64,000 bases of DNA from Robbsia betulipollinis (GTDB lineage Bacteria > Pseudomonadota > Gammaproteobacteria > Burkholderiales > Burkholderiaceae). How positions within the stretch are numbered: position 1 is the stretch's first letter; the number at the start of each line of letters is the position of its first letter. The notes below the pieces were generated by a model. It worked only from the letters and a program-made list of their open reading frames with translations, did no database searches and was not told the origin of the DNA. The stretch covers positions 1-64,000 of the forward strand of contig NZ_JAPMXC010000011.1 in the NCBI RefSeq assembly GCF_026624755.1, given 5' to 3'. Shown here in pieces: positions 35,032 to 45,675 of the stretch. Made by a program: the position numbers and the translations under genes.

Positions 35032-35592
35032 CTAGAGCGTGCCGAACACGCCAAAGCCGATCCGCCCGATGATCATCAGCGCAATCTGCGTCAGGACGAA
35101 GAGCACCAGCGGCGACAGATCCATGCCGCCGATCAGCGGCATCACGCGCCGGATCGGGTTCAGGAAAGGTGCGGTCAGCACGCTCAGCAACGCCAGCGAG
35201 GGCGCGCGCGGGTTGATCCACGAGAGCAACCCCATCAGCAACGTCGCCCACATGAGCAGGTTGACCGCCCATTTCAGGACGGTGAGCAGGGCGATGACGA
35301 GCACCATCGGGAACAACGACGCTGGTTCGCCCCCGGCGACGGTCACGACCAGCACCAGATACACTACGGCCGTCAGCCAGGCACCCACCAGGCTGGCCCA
35401 GTCGACGCCGCCGCGGCCCGGCAGCACGCGGCGCAACGGCACGACGAGCCAGTCGGTGACCTGAAACACGCCCTGCGAGAAAGGGTTGCGCGGCGGCAGG
35501 CGCACGGCCTGCATCCAGGCCCGCAGGATCAGCGCGGCGCCGAACAGCGTGAAAACGATGTCGAGCAAAAAACGGGCGATATCGCCGAACAT
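35032..35592 (-). CDS. yggT: YggT-family membrane protein
   Basis: A 186-residue inner-membrane protein with two YggT repeats. The first has LLDIVFTLFGAALILRAWMQ and NPFSQGVFQVTDWLVVPLRR. The second has WATLLMGLLSWINPRAPSLA and TAPFLNPIRRVMPLIGGMDL. YggT proteins are linked to membrane organisation and osmotic tolerance, but the biochemical role is not settled. No proC or yggS gene is adjacent, in contrast with many genomes. Confidence 0.93.
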   Translation of the reverse strand: MFGDIARFLLDIVFTLFGAALILRAWMQAVRLPPRNPFSQGVFQVTDWLVVPLRRVLPGRGGVDWASLVGAWLTAVVYLVLVVTVAGGEPASLFPMVLVIALLTVLKWAVNLLMWATLLMGLLSWINPRAPSLALLSVLTAPFLNPIRRVMPLIGGMDLSPLVLFVLTQIALMIIGRIGFGVFGTL

Positions 35593-35837
35593 TCTGACTC
35601 CTGGGATACGAAAGGCCGGTCCGCGGCGGGACCGATCTCCGCGATTGTCTCATGGCCGCCGCGCTTTTCCGCAACTCCGCCCGGCCGGCGCCCGCCGGTG
35701 TGGCGCCGCCACGACCCACGGGCGACCCACGGGCGATCCGCGAGGCACACCGAGAGGCACACCGCAGGGCATAAACACATTACGAAAAAGTCGTCCATTT
35801 CGGTGCTTTTGGCCCCATCTCGGGGGAGCGGCATCCC

Positions 35838-35843
35838 TATAAT
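35838..35843 (+). promoter_or_regulatory. Candidate -10 box of the sulfate operon
   Basis: A perfect TATAAT lies 34 bp upstream of the sbp start codon, with no match to a -35 box at 16-18 bp. AT-rich DNA (CATAAACACATTACGAAAAA) lies 46-66 bp upstream of it. CysB-activated sulfate genes typically have a good -10, a poor -35 and an AT-rich upstream CysB site, so this arrangement fits CysB control. CysB itself is not in the window. Confidence 0.5.
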
Positions 35844-35876
35844 TGCCCGCTGGAAACCCGGGATCGAGAGAGCACC

Positions 35877-36911
35877 ATGACGAATAACAGACGCGAATTC
35901 ACGAAACGACTGCTGGCGGCGGCGCTCGCCGGCACCGGCGCGGCCCGCCTCGGCAGCGCCTGGGCAGCCGATCCCAAGCCGGTGGAACTGCTCAACGTAT
36001 CCTACGATCCGACGCGCGAACTGTATGAGCAATACAACAAGGTGTTCGCCGCGTACTGGAAACAGAAGACCGGGCAGAGCGTCACGGTGCGTCAGTCGCA
36101 CGGCGGTTCCGGCAAGCAGGCGCGCACGGTGATCGACGGCGTGGACGCCGACGTGGTGACCCTGGGTCTCGCGCCGGACGTCGACGCGCTCGTCAAGCAT
36201 GGCGGCCTGATCAAGCCGGACTGGCAGAAACGCCTGCCGAACAACTCGGCGCCGTACACCTCGACCATCGTGCTGCTGGTCAAGAAGGGCAATCCGAAGG
36301 GCATCAAGGACTGGGGCGATCTGGTCAAGCCGGGCGTCTCGGTCATCACGCCGAACCCGAAGACCTCCGCCGGCGCGCGCTGGAACTATCTGGCCGCCTG
36401 GGAATACGGCCGCCGGCATTTCGGCGGCGACGCCGGCGCGAAGGATTTCATCGGCAAGCTGTTCAAGAACGTGCCGCTGCTCGATTCCGGCGCACGGGGA
36501 TCGACGATCACCTTCGCGCAGCGCGGCGTCGGCGATGTGCTGATCTCGTGGGAGAATGATGCGTTCCTCGCGTCGAACGAGTTCGGACACGACAAGTTCG
36601 ACATCATCGCGCCCAGCGTCAGCATCCTGTGCGAGCCGACGGTGGCGGTGGTCGACAGGAACGTCGACCGCAAGGGCACGCGCGCCGTCGCCGAAGCCTA
36701 TCTGTCCTATCTGTATTCGGACCCGGCGCAGGACGTGATCGGCCGCAATTTCTACCGTCCGGTGGGCGCGGCGGCGAAGGCGAAGTACGCAAAGCAGTTT
36801 CCGACAATCAATCTGGTGACGATCGACGGCGCGTTCGGCGGCTGGGCCAAGGCCGACGCGATCCATTTCGCCGATGGCGGCACCTTCGATCAGATCTATA
36901 CCAAAGGCTAA
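35877..36911 (+). CDS. sbp: Periplasmic sulfate-binding protein
   Basis: The 344-residue protein binds sulfate (or thiosulfate) in the periplasm and delivers it to the CysTWA transporter. The N-terminus [20 protein letters not shown] has twin arginines and a hydrophobic stretch, with cleavage after AWA30, so Tat export is possible. Family sequence includes [60 protein letters not shown] and VLISWENDA. It heads the operon and precedes cysT by 6 bp. Confidence 0.95.
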   Translation: MTNNRREFTKRLLAAALAGTGAARLGSAWAADPKPVELLNVSYDPTRELYEQYNKVFAAYWKQKTGQSVTVRQSHGGSGKQARTVIDGVDADVVTLGLAPDVDALVKHGGLIKPDWQKRLPNNSAPYTSTIVLLVKKGNPKGIKDWGDLVKPGVSVITPNPKTSAGARWNYLAAWEYGRRHFGGDAGAKDFIGKLFKNVPLLDSGARGSTITFAQRGVGDVLISWENDAFLASNEFGHDKFDIIAPSVSILCEPTVAVVDRNVDRKGTRAVAEAYLSYLYSDPAQDVIGRNFYRPVGAAAKAKYAKQFPTINLVTIDGAFGGWAKADAIHFADGGTFDQIYTKG

Positions 36912-36917
36912 AGAAGG

Positions 36918-37829
36918 ATGGGGACGAGCGGAGCAAGGATGGAAGACGGGCGCGCCCCGGGCGAACGCGCCCCGGGCGAACGTGCCCCGGGCGGGACGCG
37001 GAGAAAGCGGCGGGTGTTGCCGGGCTTCGGCCTGACGCTCGGCTATAGCCTGTTCTACCTGTGCCTGATGGTGTTCGTGCCGCTGTCGGCGCTGTTCATC
37101 AAGGCGGCCGGGTTGAGCTGGGCCGAATTCGTCACCGCGGTCGCCTCGCCCCGGGTGCTGGCCACCTACCGCGTCACGTTCGGCTGTTCGTTCATCGCGG
37201 CGTTGATCAACCTGGTGTTCGGCCTGTTGATCGCCTGGGTACTGGTGCGCTACAAATTTCCCGGCAAGCGCCTGGTCGACGCGCTGGTCGACTTGCCATT
37301 CGCGCTGCCGACCGCCGTCGCAGGCATCGCGCTGACGGCGATCCTCGCCGGCAACGGCTGGGTCGGCCAGTATCTGGAACCGCTCGGCATCAAGCTCGCC
37401 TACACGCCCGCCGGCATCGTCGTCGCGCTGACCTTCATCAGCCTGCCCTTCGTGGTGCGCACCGTCCAGCCGGTGCTGGAGGACACCGAGGCGGAACTCG
37501 AGGAAGCCGCGGCAAGCCTGGGCGCCACCCGGCTGCAGATCTTCACCCGGGTGATCCTGCCGGCGATCTCGCCGGCGCTGCTGACCGGTTTCGCGATGGC
37601 TTTCGCGCGCGCGGTCGGCGAATACGGTTCGGTGGTCTTCATCGCCGGCAATATGCCGATGGTCTCGGAGATCACGCCGCTGCTCATCCTCGTCAAGCTC
37701 GAACAGTTCGACTACGCGGGCGCGTCGGCGGTCGCCGTCGTGCTGATGGTGACGTCCTTCGTACTCCTGCTGCTGATCAACGGCCTGCAGGCCTGGCAGC
37801 GGCGCCTGCGCTCCGGAGCATCCGCATGA
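36918..37829 (+). CDS. cysT: Sulfate ABC transporter permease CysT (CysU)
   Basis: An inner-membrane permease with six helices, from [20 protein letters not shown]. The EAA loop [20 protein letters not shown] contacts CysA. The N-terminal 30 residues are unusual: three RAPGE units come from three 15-bp copies at 36951-36995. The first ATG has a ribosome site that touches it, while an ATG at 36939 has GGAG five bases upstream, so the shorter start (296 aa) is quite possible. Its stop overlaps cysW by ATGA. Confidence 0.94.
   Translation: MGTSGARMEDGRAPGERAPGERAPGGTRRKRRVLPGFGLTLGYSLFYLCLMVFVPLSALFIKAAGLSWAEFVTAVASPRVLATYRVTFGCSFIAALINLVFGLLIAWVLVRYKFPGKRLVDALVDLPFALPTAVAGIALTAILAGNGWVGQYLEPLGIKLAYTPAGIVVALTFISLPFVVRTVQPVLEDTEAELEEAAASLGATRLQIFTRVILPAISPALLTGFAMAFARAVGEYGSVVFIAGNMPMVSEITPLLILVKLEQFDYAGASAVAVVLMVTSFVLLLLINGLQAWQRRLRSGASA
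36951..36995. repeat. Three 15-bp tandem repeats at the 5' end of cysT
   Basis: CGCGCCCCGGGCGAA occurs twice exactly and a third time with three changes. It encodes repeated Arg-Ala-Pro-Gly-Glu, before the first membrane helix, where extra residues should be tolerated. Confidence 0.85.
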
Positions 37830-38827
37830 GAACCGCCGCCTCCTCGCGCGCGTCGGCGCGTGCCGGCTCCGGAACCAGCGAGGCGCGATGGGTGCGCTAC
37901 ACGCTGATCGGCATCGCGCTGCTGTTCGTATTGCTGTTCCTGGTGCTGCCCCTCGCCACCGTCTTCGTCGAGGCGCTGCGCAAGGGCCTGAGTGCCTATA
38001 CCGATGCCCTGACCGACCCGGACGCCTGGTCGGCGATCAAGCTGACGCTGCTGACCGCCGCGATCAGCGTGCCGATGAACGTCGTGTTCGGCGTGGCCGC
38101 GGCCTGGGCGATCGCCAAGTTCGAGTTTCGCGGCAAGGCGGTGCTGACCACGCTGATCGACCTGCCCTTCTCGATCTCACCGGTGGTCGCCGGTCTCTCC
38201 TACGTGCTGGTGCTGGGCGCGCAGGGCTGGATCGGCCCCTGGCTGATGGACCACAACATCCGCATCATTTTCGCGGTGCCGGGCATCGTCATCGCCACCG
38301 CCTTCGTGACGTTGCCGCTGGTGGCGCGCGAACTGATCCCGCTGATGCAGGCGCAGGGCAGCGACGAGGAACAGGCCGCCATCGTGCTGGGCGCGAGCGG
38401 CTGGCAGACCTTCTGGCACGTGACCCTGCCCAACATCCGCTGGGGTCTGCTGTACGGCGTGATCCTGTGCAACGCGCGGGCGATGGGGGAGTTCGGCGCC
38501 GTGTCGGTGGTCTCGGGCCATCTGCGCGGCGAGACCAACACGATCCCGTTGCAGGTCGAGATCCTCTACAACCAGTTCCAGATCCAGGCGGGCTTCGCGG
38601 TCGCCTCGCTGCTCGCGCTGCTCGCCCTGCTGACGCTGCTGATCAAATCGGTGGCGGAGTGGCGGCACGAGCGCGAACTGCGGCGCACCGCCGAGCTGCC
38701 CAGCGAACGGCCGAGCGACGACGACCTGCCGTCGCCGCTCGGCTTCACTTCGATGAATGCGCCGATGCGTCCACTGCCGGATCCGCGCCCGAACCCGCGC
38801 GTGGACCCTAAACGAGAACAGCCATGA
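37826..38827 (+). CDS. cysW: Sulfate ABC transporter permease CysW
   Basis: The second sulfate permease, 333 residues with six helices ([40 protein letters not shown]). The EAA loop is [20 protein letters not shown], and [20 protein letters not shown] is a sulfate-permease signature. The C-terminus after the last helix is long and polar ([13 protein letters not shown]). It overlaps cysT and cysA by ATGA at both ends. Confidence 0.95.
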   Translation: MRTAASSRASARAGSGTSEARWVRYTLIGIALLFVLLFLVLPLATVFVEALRKGLSAYTDALTDPDAWSAIKLTLLTAAISVPMNVVFGVAAAWAIAKFEFRGKAVLTTLIDLPFSISPVVAGLSYVLVLGAQGWIGPWLMDHNIRIIFAVPGIVIATAFVTLPLVARELIPLMQAQGSDEEQAAIVLGASGWQTFWHVTLPNIRWGLLYGVILCNARAMGEFGAVSVVSGHLRGETNTIPLQVEILYNQFQIQAGFAVASLLALLALLTLLIKSVAEWRHERELRRTAELPSERPSDDDLPSPLGFTSMNAPMRPLPDPRPNPRVDPKREQP

Positions 38828-39975
38828 GCATCGAAGTTCAGCACATCAACAAGCGCTTCGGCGACTTCCAGGCGCTCAACGACGTCAGCCTGCATATCGA
38901 ATCGGGCGAGTTGATCGCGTTGCTGGGCCCTTCGGGCTGCGGCAAGACCACGCTGCTGCGCATCATCGCCGGCCTGGAAGCGCCGGACAGCGGTCAGATC
39001 CTGTTCGCCGGCGAGGACAGCACCGATGTCCACGTGCGCGAGCGCCAGGTGGGCTTCGTGTTCCAGCACTATGCGCTGTTCCGCCACATGACGGTATTCG
39101 ACAATGTCGCCTTCGGCCTGAAGATCAAGCCGCGCGGCGAGCGGCCGTCGAAGGCCGAGATCCGCGAGAAGGTGCACGCGCTGCTCAAGCTGGTGCAGCT
39201 CGACTGGCTGGCGGACCGCTATCCCTCGCAGCTGTCCGGCGGCCAGCGTCAGCGCATCGCGCTCGCGCGGGCGCTCGCCGTCGAGCCGAAGGTGCTGCTG
39301 CTCGACGAACCGTTCGGCGCGCTCGACGCCAAGGTGCGCAAGGAACTGCGTCGCTGGCTGCGACGCCTGCACGAAGATCTCGACGTGACCAGCATCTTCG
39401 TCACGCACGATCAGGAAGAGGCGCTGGAGGTGGCGGACCGGGTGGTGGTGATCAACCGCGGGCAGATCGAACAAAGCGGCTCGCCGCGCGAGGTGTGGGA
39501 ACGCCCGGCGAGCCCCTTCGTCTACGGCTTCCTGGGCGACGCGAACCGCTTCCAGGGCCGCAGCGAGAACGGCCGCATCCTGATCGGCGACTACGCGCTG
39601 GACACGCTCGAAGCCCCGCCGCATCCGGGTGCCGCGCCCGCCGCGGCGACCGCCTTCGTGCGCCCGCACGATTTCGACATCGCCCGGCCCGCGCCGGGAC
39701 TGCACGGCATCAATGTGCGCTTCAGCCGCGCGGTGGTGGTCGGCCCGACGGCCAAGCTCGAACTGCTCAGCGACGCGGCCATCACCACCGGCCTGCCGGC
39801 CGACATCGCGAGCGGCGACGCGATCATCGAGGCGCAGCTGCCGGCGCGCGTGTTCCTGGCGATGCAGCTGCACGAGGGCGAGGCGCTGGTGCTGTCGCCC
39901 CGGCGCGCGCGGGTGTTCGTCGGCGACGTGGCGCTCGACACCGATCTCACCGAAACCGGGCCGCAGCACGCCTGA
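38824..39975 (+). CDS. cysA: Sulfate/thiosulfate ABC transporter ATP-binding protein
   Basis: The 383-residue ATPase that drives CysTW. It carries Walker [10 protein letters not shown], the Q loop [12 protein letters not shown], signature [16 protein letters not shown], Walker [13 protein letters not shown] and the switch His in FVTHDQEEA. The C-terminal 130 residues form the regulatory TOBE-like domain ([20 protein letters not shown]). It is the last gene of the operon and ends 44 bp from the convergent porin gene. Confidence 0.96.
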   Translation: MSIEVQHINKRFGDFQALNDVSLHIESGELIALLGPSGCGKTTLLRIIAGLEAPDSGQILFAGEDSTDVHVRERQVGFVFQHYALFRHMTVFDNVAFGLKIKPRGERPSKAEIREKVHALLKLVQLDWLADRYPSQLSGGQRQRIALARALAVEPKVLLLDEPFGALDAKVRKELRRWLRRLHEDLDVTSIFVTHDQEEALEVADRVVVINRGQIEQSGSPREVWERPASPFVYGFLGDANRFQGRSENGRILIGDYALDTLEAPPHPGAAPAAATAFVRPHDFDIARPAPGLHGINVRFSRAVVVGPTAKLELLSDAAITTGLPADIASGDAIIEAQLPARVFLAMQLHEGEALVLSPRRARVFVGDVALDTDLTETGPQHA

Positions 39976-40019
39976 GGCGCGATCACGCTGGCCGCCGCGG
40001 CGCGCCAGCACGTCCTGGT

Positions 40020-41180
40020 TCAGAATGCGTGGCGCAAACCCACCATCACGGCCAGTTGCGAGTTAGAGGAAGACGGTCCCAGCGTATTGATCATCGCGTG
40101 AGACAGCACGGAACCCTCGGGCGCGCCGTGCACGATCTGGTAGACGCTTTCCAGATAGACGTCCGTGCGCTTGCTCAGTGCATAAGCGGTCTGCAGCATC
40201 CCCGTGTGCCACTTCGGCGACGAACCGTTGTAGGCGCCGTCGGTGAAGGTGTACGCGCCCGATACGCTCCAGGCCTCGGTCAGTCCGTACTTGCCGTTGA
40301 TTTCGAAGTTGTCCATCCGCAGCGAGCCGTTGAGGCTGCCCGACGCGTCGTCGGCCGCGCCGAGGTAGGTGCCGGTGCCGAACGAGAACACGCCGCCGAG
40401 GTTGTCCATCTGCGTATGGCTCCATGCCACGCCGACCAGCGCGGAACCGAAGGTGTAGCTACCCGCGACCGACCACACGCGCTGACGCTCGGCCAGGAAA
40501 TTGGCGCTGTAATCGGAAGTCGGCGCCGCACCCGTGCCCGCGCCCGCGTTGTTGAACTGCAGGTATCCCGCCGCGAGATTGAGGGGGCCCATCGCATAGG
40601 ATGCCGCGAAGCCATACGACCGGTTGGTGGCGAACGCTCCTGCCTTGTTGCTGAACGCGTACATCGATTCGACGGTCAGCCCGTGATAGATCGGGCTGAC
40701 GTATTTCACCATGTTGTCGATCACCACGGAATTCGCCGCGAGATTGTCGTTCTCGAAAGGATGCGCGGCCAGGCTGCCGCCCCAGGTGTTCACTTCGGCC
40801 GTCAACGGGCCGACCAGATCGTTCATCACGTCGTACTGGCGACCCAGCGTCACCGTGCCGTAGCGATCGCTTTCCAGACCCACCCACGCCTGCGAGCCGA
40901 ACCCGTCGCCCGAGAACGCCTGGGTGCCGTTGTTCAGCAGGAATCCTTGCTCGAGCTTGAAAACGGCCTTCAGCCCCGCGCCCAGATCCTCGGTCCCCTT
41001 CAGGCCGAACACGGTGTTCTGCGTCGCGCTGGAGGTCTCCTGCCAGCTGTTGTGACCTTGCTGGTTGCTGGCGTAGATCAGCCCCGTATCGATGAGACCG
41101 TACAGCGTGACACTGCTCTGTGCGTGCGCCGGGATGGCAAATGCGCTGCCCAGCGCAAGGGTGAGTAGGGACTTTTTCAT
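40020..41180 (-). CDS. Outer-membrane porin (Gram-negative porin family)
   Basis: A general porin of 386 residues. The signal peptide MKKSLLTLALGSAFAIPAHA is followed by QSSVTLYGLIDTGLIYASNQ, the typical first strand. Constriction-loop and strand sequences include KGTEDLGAGLKAVFKLEQGF and GSQAWVGLESDRYGTVTLGR. It ends VMVGLRHAF with the terminal Phe needed for BamA-dependent insertion. A 16-stranded trimeric channel for small hydrophilic solutes is expected. GAGGAG precedes the start. The promoter region upstream is AT-rich (ACTATAACGATT). Confidence 0.94.
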   Translation of the reverse strand: MKKSLLTLALGSAFAIPAHAQSSVTLYGLIDTGLIYASNQQGHNSWQETSSATQNTVFGLKGTEDLGAGLKAVFKLEQGFLLNNGTQAFSGDGFGSQAWVGLESDRYGTVTLGRQYDVMNDLVGPLTAEVNTWGGSLAAHPFENDNLAANSVVIDNMVKYVSPIYHGLTVESMYAFSNKAGAFATNRSYGFAASYAMGPLNLAAGYLQFNNAGAGTGAAPTSDYSANFLAERQRVWSVAGSYTFGSALVGVAWSHTQMDNLGGVFSFGTGTYLGAADDASGSLNGSLRMDNFEINGKYGLTEAWSVSGAYTFTDGAYNGSSPKWHTGMLQTAYALSKRTDVYLESVYQIVHGAPEGSVLSHAMINTLGPSSSNSQLAVMVGLRHAF

Positions 41181-41391
41181 GGCGCCATGCAGCTCCTCGA
41201 GGGGAAGGAATCGATATCACCGATGGTCGGCCGCCAATTTTCCGTAGGGTATACCGCAATCGTTATAGTATTTATTTCGACCCGCTCACGCGGTACGGTG
41301 CCTGCGGGCTTCGACGGTCGTCATCCTGCCGATCTCGGGCCGGCTTGCCGGAGCGCCCGGGCGGCGGCGCCGACGCCCGTGACCGGCGGTC

Positions 41392-43452
41392 TCAACGGCC
41401 CGGCGCGTCCAGCGCGTGGCCGCGCCGGTTGAGCTGCGTGAGCAGGGCCCGGCCCGCGGGTTCGCCGAACCACTGTGCATGCCCGAGCAGATAGGACGAG
41501 TAGGCCGCCTCGGCCTCGGCCGGCAGATCGAGGATGCCGTCGAAATAGGCGACCTCGGAAAGAGCGAATTCGGTGTGGACGATCGGCAGCAGCGCCACCA
41601 GCGCGCGGTAGTCGGCCGCGTCGAGCGGCGCGACCGACGCATAGCCGTCGAGCAGCGCGTCGATCTGGCCGGCATGCACGCGACGCCGGGCGGGTTCGAC
41701 CAGCCACTCGATGGTGTTGCGCTCGATCGCGAGCGCGAGGTCGTAGACCGCGCAGGTGCGATCGGCGAGGCCGAAGTCGAGCACCGAACGCACCTTGGCG
41801 GGCTCGCCCTCCGGGCTCCACAGCAGATTCGACGCATGCCAGTCGCCATGCGTCCAGAGCGGCGCCAGCGATGGCAGCAGCGGCGCCAGGCGCGCATGGT
41901 ACGGGCCGATCACGGTTGCCAGGTCATGGCGCCACGGACGCCGCGCCAGGGCGCTCGCCAGCAGCGGCTGCGCTTCGATCCACGCCTGGGCCGCGTCCAG
42001 GAGATCCGGCGCGCCGATCACCCCGAAACTCGACAACAGCAGCCGGGGCGGGCGCGCCGGCGCCGGAAAACCCGCGCTGGCGCGATGCAGGCGCGCCAGC
42101 GCGCGGCCGGCGGCGTAGGCATGCGACATCGCCTTGAACGGCTCCCACGACATCACGCAGCGGTAGGCGTCGAGGCCATCGGCGCTGCGGTGCACCTCGT
42201 AGACCCAGGCGCCGATCGCGAGCGCGGTGCGGCCGCGCCGGTCGGACAGCACTTCGGCCACGGGAATGCCGCGCCCGCCCAGGTGCCCGATGAAACGGTG
42301 CTCCTCGGCCAGCGCCGTGGCGTCGCGTAGCCGCGCGTCGTGGCGCTTGACGAACAGCATGCGGCCGTCGCTCAGCGTCGCCAGCACGGCGGCGGCGAAC
42401 GGCCGCGGGCTATGCCAGGACAGGTTGGCGACCGTGCCCTCGATCGGATAGGACGCGAGCACGCGGGCCACTTCGTCGACGGTCATCAGCGGCCAGTCGC
42501 GCTCGACCTGTTCGCCGTGCACGCCGAATTGCCCGGTCGGGCCATCGCCGGGGGCCGCGACGGAAGACGACTGGCGCGGCGCGGCACCTTCGCCCGGCGC
42601 AGCGGGCGCGGCAGCCTCGGCGGGCACCGCCGCCCGCTGCGGCGCCGGCGCCGGAGCGCTCGAGTCGGCTTCGGAGCGGGACGCGAAGCGGGACTCGGAG
42701 CGGGATGCGAAGCCCGCCCCGAAGCCGGCCGTTGCCGCCACGATGGTGCTCGCCGCGCCATCTTCCAGCAGGCCCGACGCGATGGCATCCCTCCCGGAAA
42801 GAGCGGTCGCGTTCGTCCGGGCCGCCGCTGCGTCGGCTGCTGCATCGGTCGCCGTATCCGCCCCCCGCTCGGCGTCCTGCCGCGTCAGCGCGCGACGCCA
42901 GTCGCGCCAGCCGGTGAGCGCGAGAAAAACGAAGAAGGCGTACAGCGCGGAAGTCGGATACAGATCCTTGAACAGGAACAGGCCGACATAAAAACAATCC
43001 ACCACCGTCCACAGTCCCCACGAAGCGATGTACTTGCGCGCCGTCCAGTACTGGGCGACCAGACTGAAGGCGGACAGCGTCGCGTCCACCCAGGGCAGCG
43101 CGGCATCGGTGTAACGGGCCATGACGCCGCCCAGCAGGACGCTGCCGACGGCGCCCGCGACCAGCCCCGGCAGCAGCGTGCGCCAGGACGCGGCCTGAAT
43201 CCGTCCCGAAGCCGGCTCGCCCCGCCGCGCATCGGCGCCGCCCGGCGTCATCCAGCGCCACCAGCCGTAGAGCTGCATGACGGCGAACGCACCCTGCAGC
43301 AGCATGTCCGAATACAGGCGGGCATCGTAGAAGATCCAGCCGTACAAGGCGACGGACACCAGCCCGACAGGCCAGCAGGCCATCTTGCGACGGGCGGTCA
43401 GGGCAATCGCCAGCGCGCTGACCAGCACGCCGACTATCTCGATAGGGGACAT
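41392..43452 (-). CDS. PnuC-type vitamin transporter fused to an APH-family kinase
   Basis: Residues 1-200 are a PnuC-like membrane protein, with ALTARRKMACWPVGLVSVAL, YGWIFYDARLYSDMLLQGAF and SWGLWTVVDCFYVGLFLFKD. A 120-residue Ala/Ser/Arg linker with repeats (ESRFASRSEAD) follows. Residues 320-686 are a choline/aminoglycoside-type kinase with LFVKRHDARLRD, the catalytic loop WTHGDWHASNLLW and metal site VLDFGLADRTCAVYDLALAI. PnuC proteins facilitate uptake of vitamins such as nicotinamide riboside or thiamine that is trapped by phosphorylation. Here transporter and kinase are one chain. The TonB receptor gene ends 9 bp upstream. The vitamin is not identified. Confidence 0.85.
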   Translation of the reverse strand: MSPIEIVGVLVSALAIALTARRKMACWPVGLVSVALYGWIFYDARLYSDMLLQGAFAVMQLYGWWRWMTPGGADARRGEPASGRIQAASWRTLLPGLVAGAVGSVLLGGVMARYTDAALPWVDATLSAFSLVAQYWTARKYIASWGLWTVVDCFYVGLFLFKDLYPTSALYAFFVFLALTGWRDWRRALTRQDAERGADTATDAAADAAAARTNATALSGRDAIASGLLEDGAASTIVAATAGFGAGFASRSESRFASRSEADSSAPAPAPQRAAVPAEAAAPAAPGEGAAPRQSSSVAAPGDGPTGQFGVHGEQVERDWPLMTVDEVARVLASYPIEGTVANLSWHSPRPFAAAVLATLSDGRMLFVKRHDARLRDATALAEEHRFIGHLGGRGIPVAEVLSDRRGRTALAIGAWVYEVHRSADGLDAYRCVMSWEPFKAMSHAYAAGRALARLHRASAGFPAPARPPRLLLSSFGVIGAPDLLDAAQAWIEAQPLLASALARRPWRHDLATVIGPYHARLAPLLPSLAPLWTHGDWHASNLLWSPEGEPAKVRSVLDFGLADRTCAVYDLALAIERNTIEWLVEPARRRVHAGQIDALLDGYASVAPLDAADYRALVALLPIVHTEFALSEVAYFDGILDLPAEAEAAYSSYLLGHAQWFGEPAGRALLTQLNRRGHALDAPGR

Positions 43453-43461
43453 CGTTCGATC

Positions 43462-45675
43462 TTAAAAATCGTAGGTCAGCGACAGGCGCGCGGTGCGGGG
43501 CGCGCCCAGGAACAGATAGGCATCACCCTGCTGCTCGCCGCTGTCCTGCCAGTAGTATTTGTTGAACAGATTATCAACCGATAGTCGAACGACCGTTTTG
43601 TGGCCACCGATTTTCGTCGTGTAGCGCGCGCCCAGGTTGAACACGAAATAGGCCGGCACGCGCACCGTGTCCTCCTCGTTCGCGGGCTTGGTGCCGCTGA
43701 AGTTGACGCCGCCCAGCAGATCGAACCCGGTCACGCCGGGCACCGCGTACTCGCCGTAGAACGCCGCGCGCAGATTCGGCACGTTGATCACCTGATGCCC
43801 TTCGTAGGACGCCGTGCCGGTGTCCTCGGCGCGGGCGCGGATCGCGGCGATGCTGGCCGTCAGCGTCAGGCGTTCGGTGGCGCGTCCCGTCGCGCCCAGC
43901 TCGATGCCGTCGTGCCGCTCGGTGCCGCGCTGCACATAGGTATAGCCATTGGCGCTGTCGTCCGGCTGCGCGTACTCGAAGGGCTTGCTGATCGTGAACA
44001 GGGCCGCCGTGAAGCTGATCCGGTCGTGCCAGTCGTATTTCGCGCCCACCTCGATCTGCCGCGACGTGTACGGCGGCAGAAACGCATAGGCGTTGGTGGC
44101 GCGCACGGGTGCCTGGTCGCCCAGCGACAGCGCCTGGCTGTACGACGCATACAGCGAGACCGGCGCGATCGGCTTGTAGACCAGCGCCACTTGCGGCAAC
44201 AGCTTGGTGCGGTCGGTGTGCAGGGCGTCGCCGTCGATCGCGGTCCAGCTTTTCTGGCGCAGCAGGACCTCGCGCACGCCCGCCAGCACCTGCCAGCGGT
44301 CGTTCAGAATGAGGCGATCGGTCGCGAAAACCGCGTACTGCCAGGCGTCGAGTTGCGGATAGGACGCGCTGGCCTGATCCGGCGACGGCGCGAACGCGAT
44401 ATCGTCGCCGTAGATGTTTTCACTGCCCACATAATCGTAGACCGCGTCGGACAGATGCACGACGCGCCGCTGAATGTCCGCGCCCAGGGTCAACTCGTGC
44501 CGGATCGGCCCGGTCGCGAACTTGCCGGAGAGCACGCCCCGCACTTCGTCGTTGCGCCGGTATTCGCCGGGACTGCGGAAATCGTAGAGATCGAAGTCGC
44601 CGTTGGCGCCGAAGAAATACGGCGCCAACGGGTTGCCGGCAGCGCTCGCGCAACTCGCCGCGTAATAGCAGCCGTAAGCGAACGCGACGTTGTCGTCGAT
44701 CATCGTCCGGCTGCGGCTCGCGGCGACGGTCCCCTGCCAGGCGTCGCTGAACTGGTAGTCGAAGCGCGCGTCGAGGTTCAATGCATCGGTGGTGGTGGGC
44801 TTGGACCAGGGCTGCACGCCCAGCAGTTTCGACGCGGAGGCGGCCGAGGGCACGGTCGTGCCGCCCAGCAACTGATAGCCGGACGACGAGCGCTGCACCA
44901 GTTGCTGGAACTCGGCGTCGAACTGCAGGCTCGCGCGCGGCGTGATGTTCCAGTCGAGCGCGATCGAGCCGAAGTCGCGCCGGCCGTTCGCGCCGTCCAC
45001 GTACGAGTGGACGTTTTCCTTCGCGGCGTTGATGCGAAAGCCGAACTGCTGCTGGTCGCCGAAACGCCGGCCGATATCGAACGACGCCAGCGTCGAGCCG
45101 CGGCTGTCGACCTCGGTGGTCACGCTCTGCACGTTCTCCGGGCGTTTGGTCACGAAATTGATCACGCCGCCGGGCGCGACGACGCCGCTTTCGATGCCGG
45201 CCAGACCTTTCAGGATCTCGACGCGCGCCTTGTTCTCCAGCCCGAAGGTCTGCTCGCCGGACGCCGTGAGGTTGTTGATCTTGATGGCGCTGGCGAGATC
45301 GATCGGAAAACCGCGGATCGTGAAACCCTCGTAATAGCCGACCGGCGCGTAGGCATTGCCGACCGATGCATCGTTGCGCACGATGTCGCTGAGCCGTTTC
45401 GCGTGCTGGTCGGCGATCTGCTCCTGCGTCACGACGGTGACCGACGCCGGGGTGTCGAGCAGCGGCGCCTCGTCGAAGCCGGCCACCGACGCCTGCCGCG
45501 CGCGGTAGTGCCCGGCGCCCTCCCCCGTCACCGAGATCGTCGGCAGGACGACGTCGTCCCGGGACGCCGGCGCGACCGGAGCATCGGCGTCGGCCGCCAG
45601 CGCGGGCGTGGCGCACAGGGCCGCGGCCAGCGTGAGCGTGCCGACAGCGTGATACTTGAAAAGAGGGTGGGTCAT
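43462..45675 (-). CDS. TonB-dependent outer-membrane receptor
   Basis: A 737-residue receptor: signal peptide ending at ATPALA, a short N-terminal segment with DVVLPTISVTGEG, a plug domain (LLDTPASVTVVTQEQIADQH, YEGFTIRGFPIDLASAIKIN, RVEILKGLAGIESGVVAPGG, VINFVTKRP) and a 22-strand barrel ending LSLTYDF. The plug looks like ferric-siderophore receptors. The downstream neighbour, however, is the PnuC-kinase fusion, separated by 9 bp, so the ligand may be a vitamin or its complex. No riboswitch was found in the 97-bp leader. Confidence 0.92.
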   Translation of the reverse strand: MTHPLFKYHAVGTLTLAAALCATPALAADADAPVAPASRDDVVLPTISVTGEGAGHYRARQASVAGFDEAPLLDTPASVTVVTQEQIADQHAKRLSDIVRNDASVGNAYAPVGYYEGFTIRGFPIDLASAIKINNLTASGEQTFGLENKARVEILKGLAGIESGVVAPGGVINFVTKRPENVQSVTTEVDSRGSTLASFDIGRRFGDQQQFGFRINAAKENVHSYVDGANGRRDFGSIALDWNITPRASLQFDAEFQQLVQRSSSGYQLLGGTTVPSAASASKLLGVQPWSKPTTTDALNLDARFDYQFSDAWQGTVAASRSRTMIDDNVAFAYGCYYAASCASAAGNPLAPYFFGANGDFDLYDFRSPGEYRRNDEVRGVLSGKFATGPIRHELTLGADIQRRVVHLSDAVYDYVGSENIYGDDIAFAPSPDQASASYPQLDAWQYAVFATDRLILNDRWQVLAGVREVLLRQKSWTAIDGDALHTDRTKLLPQVALVYKPIAPVSLYASYSQALSLGDQAPVRATNAYAFLPPYTSRQIEVGAKYDWHDRISFTAALFTISKPFEYAQPDDSANGYTYVQRGTERHDGIELGATGRATERLTLTASIAAIRARAEDTGTASYEGHQVINVPNLRAAFYGEYAVPGVTGFDLLGGVNFSGTKPANEEDTVRVPAYFVFNLGARYTTKIGGHKTVVRLSVDNLFNKYYWQDSGEQQGDAYLFLGAPRTARLSLTYDF

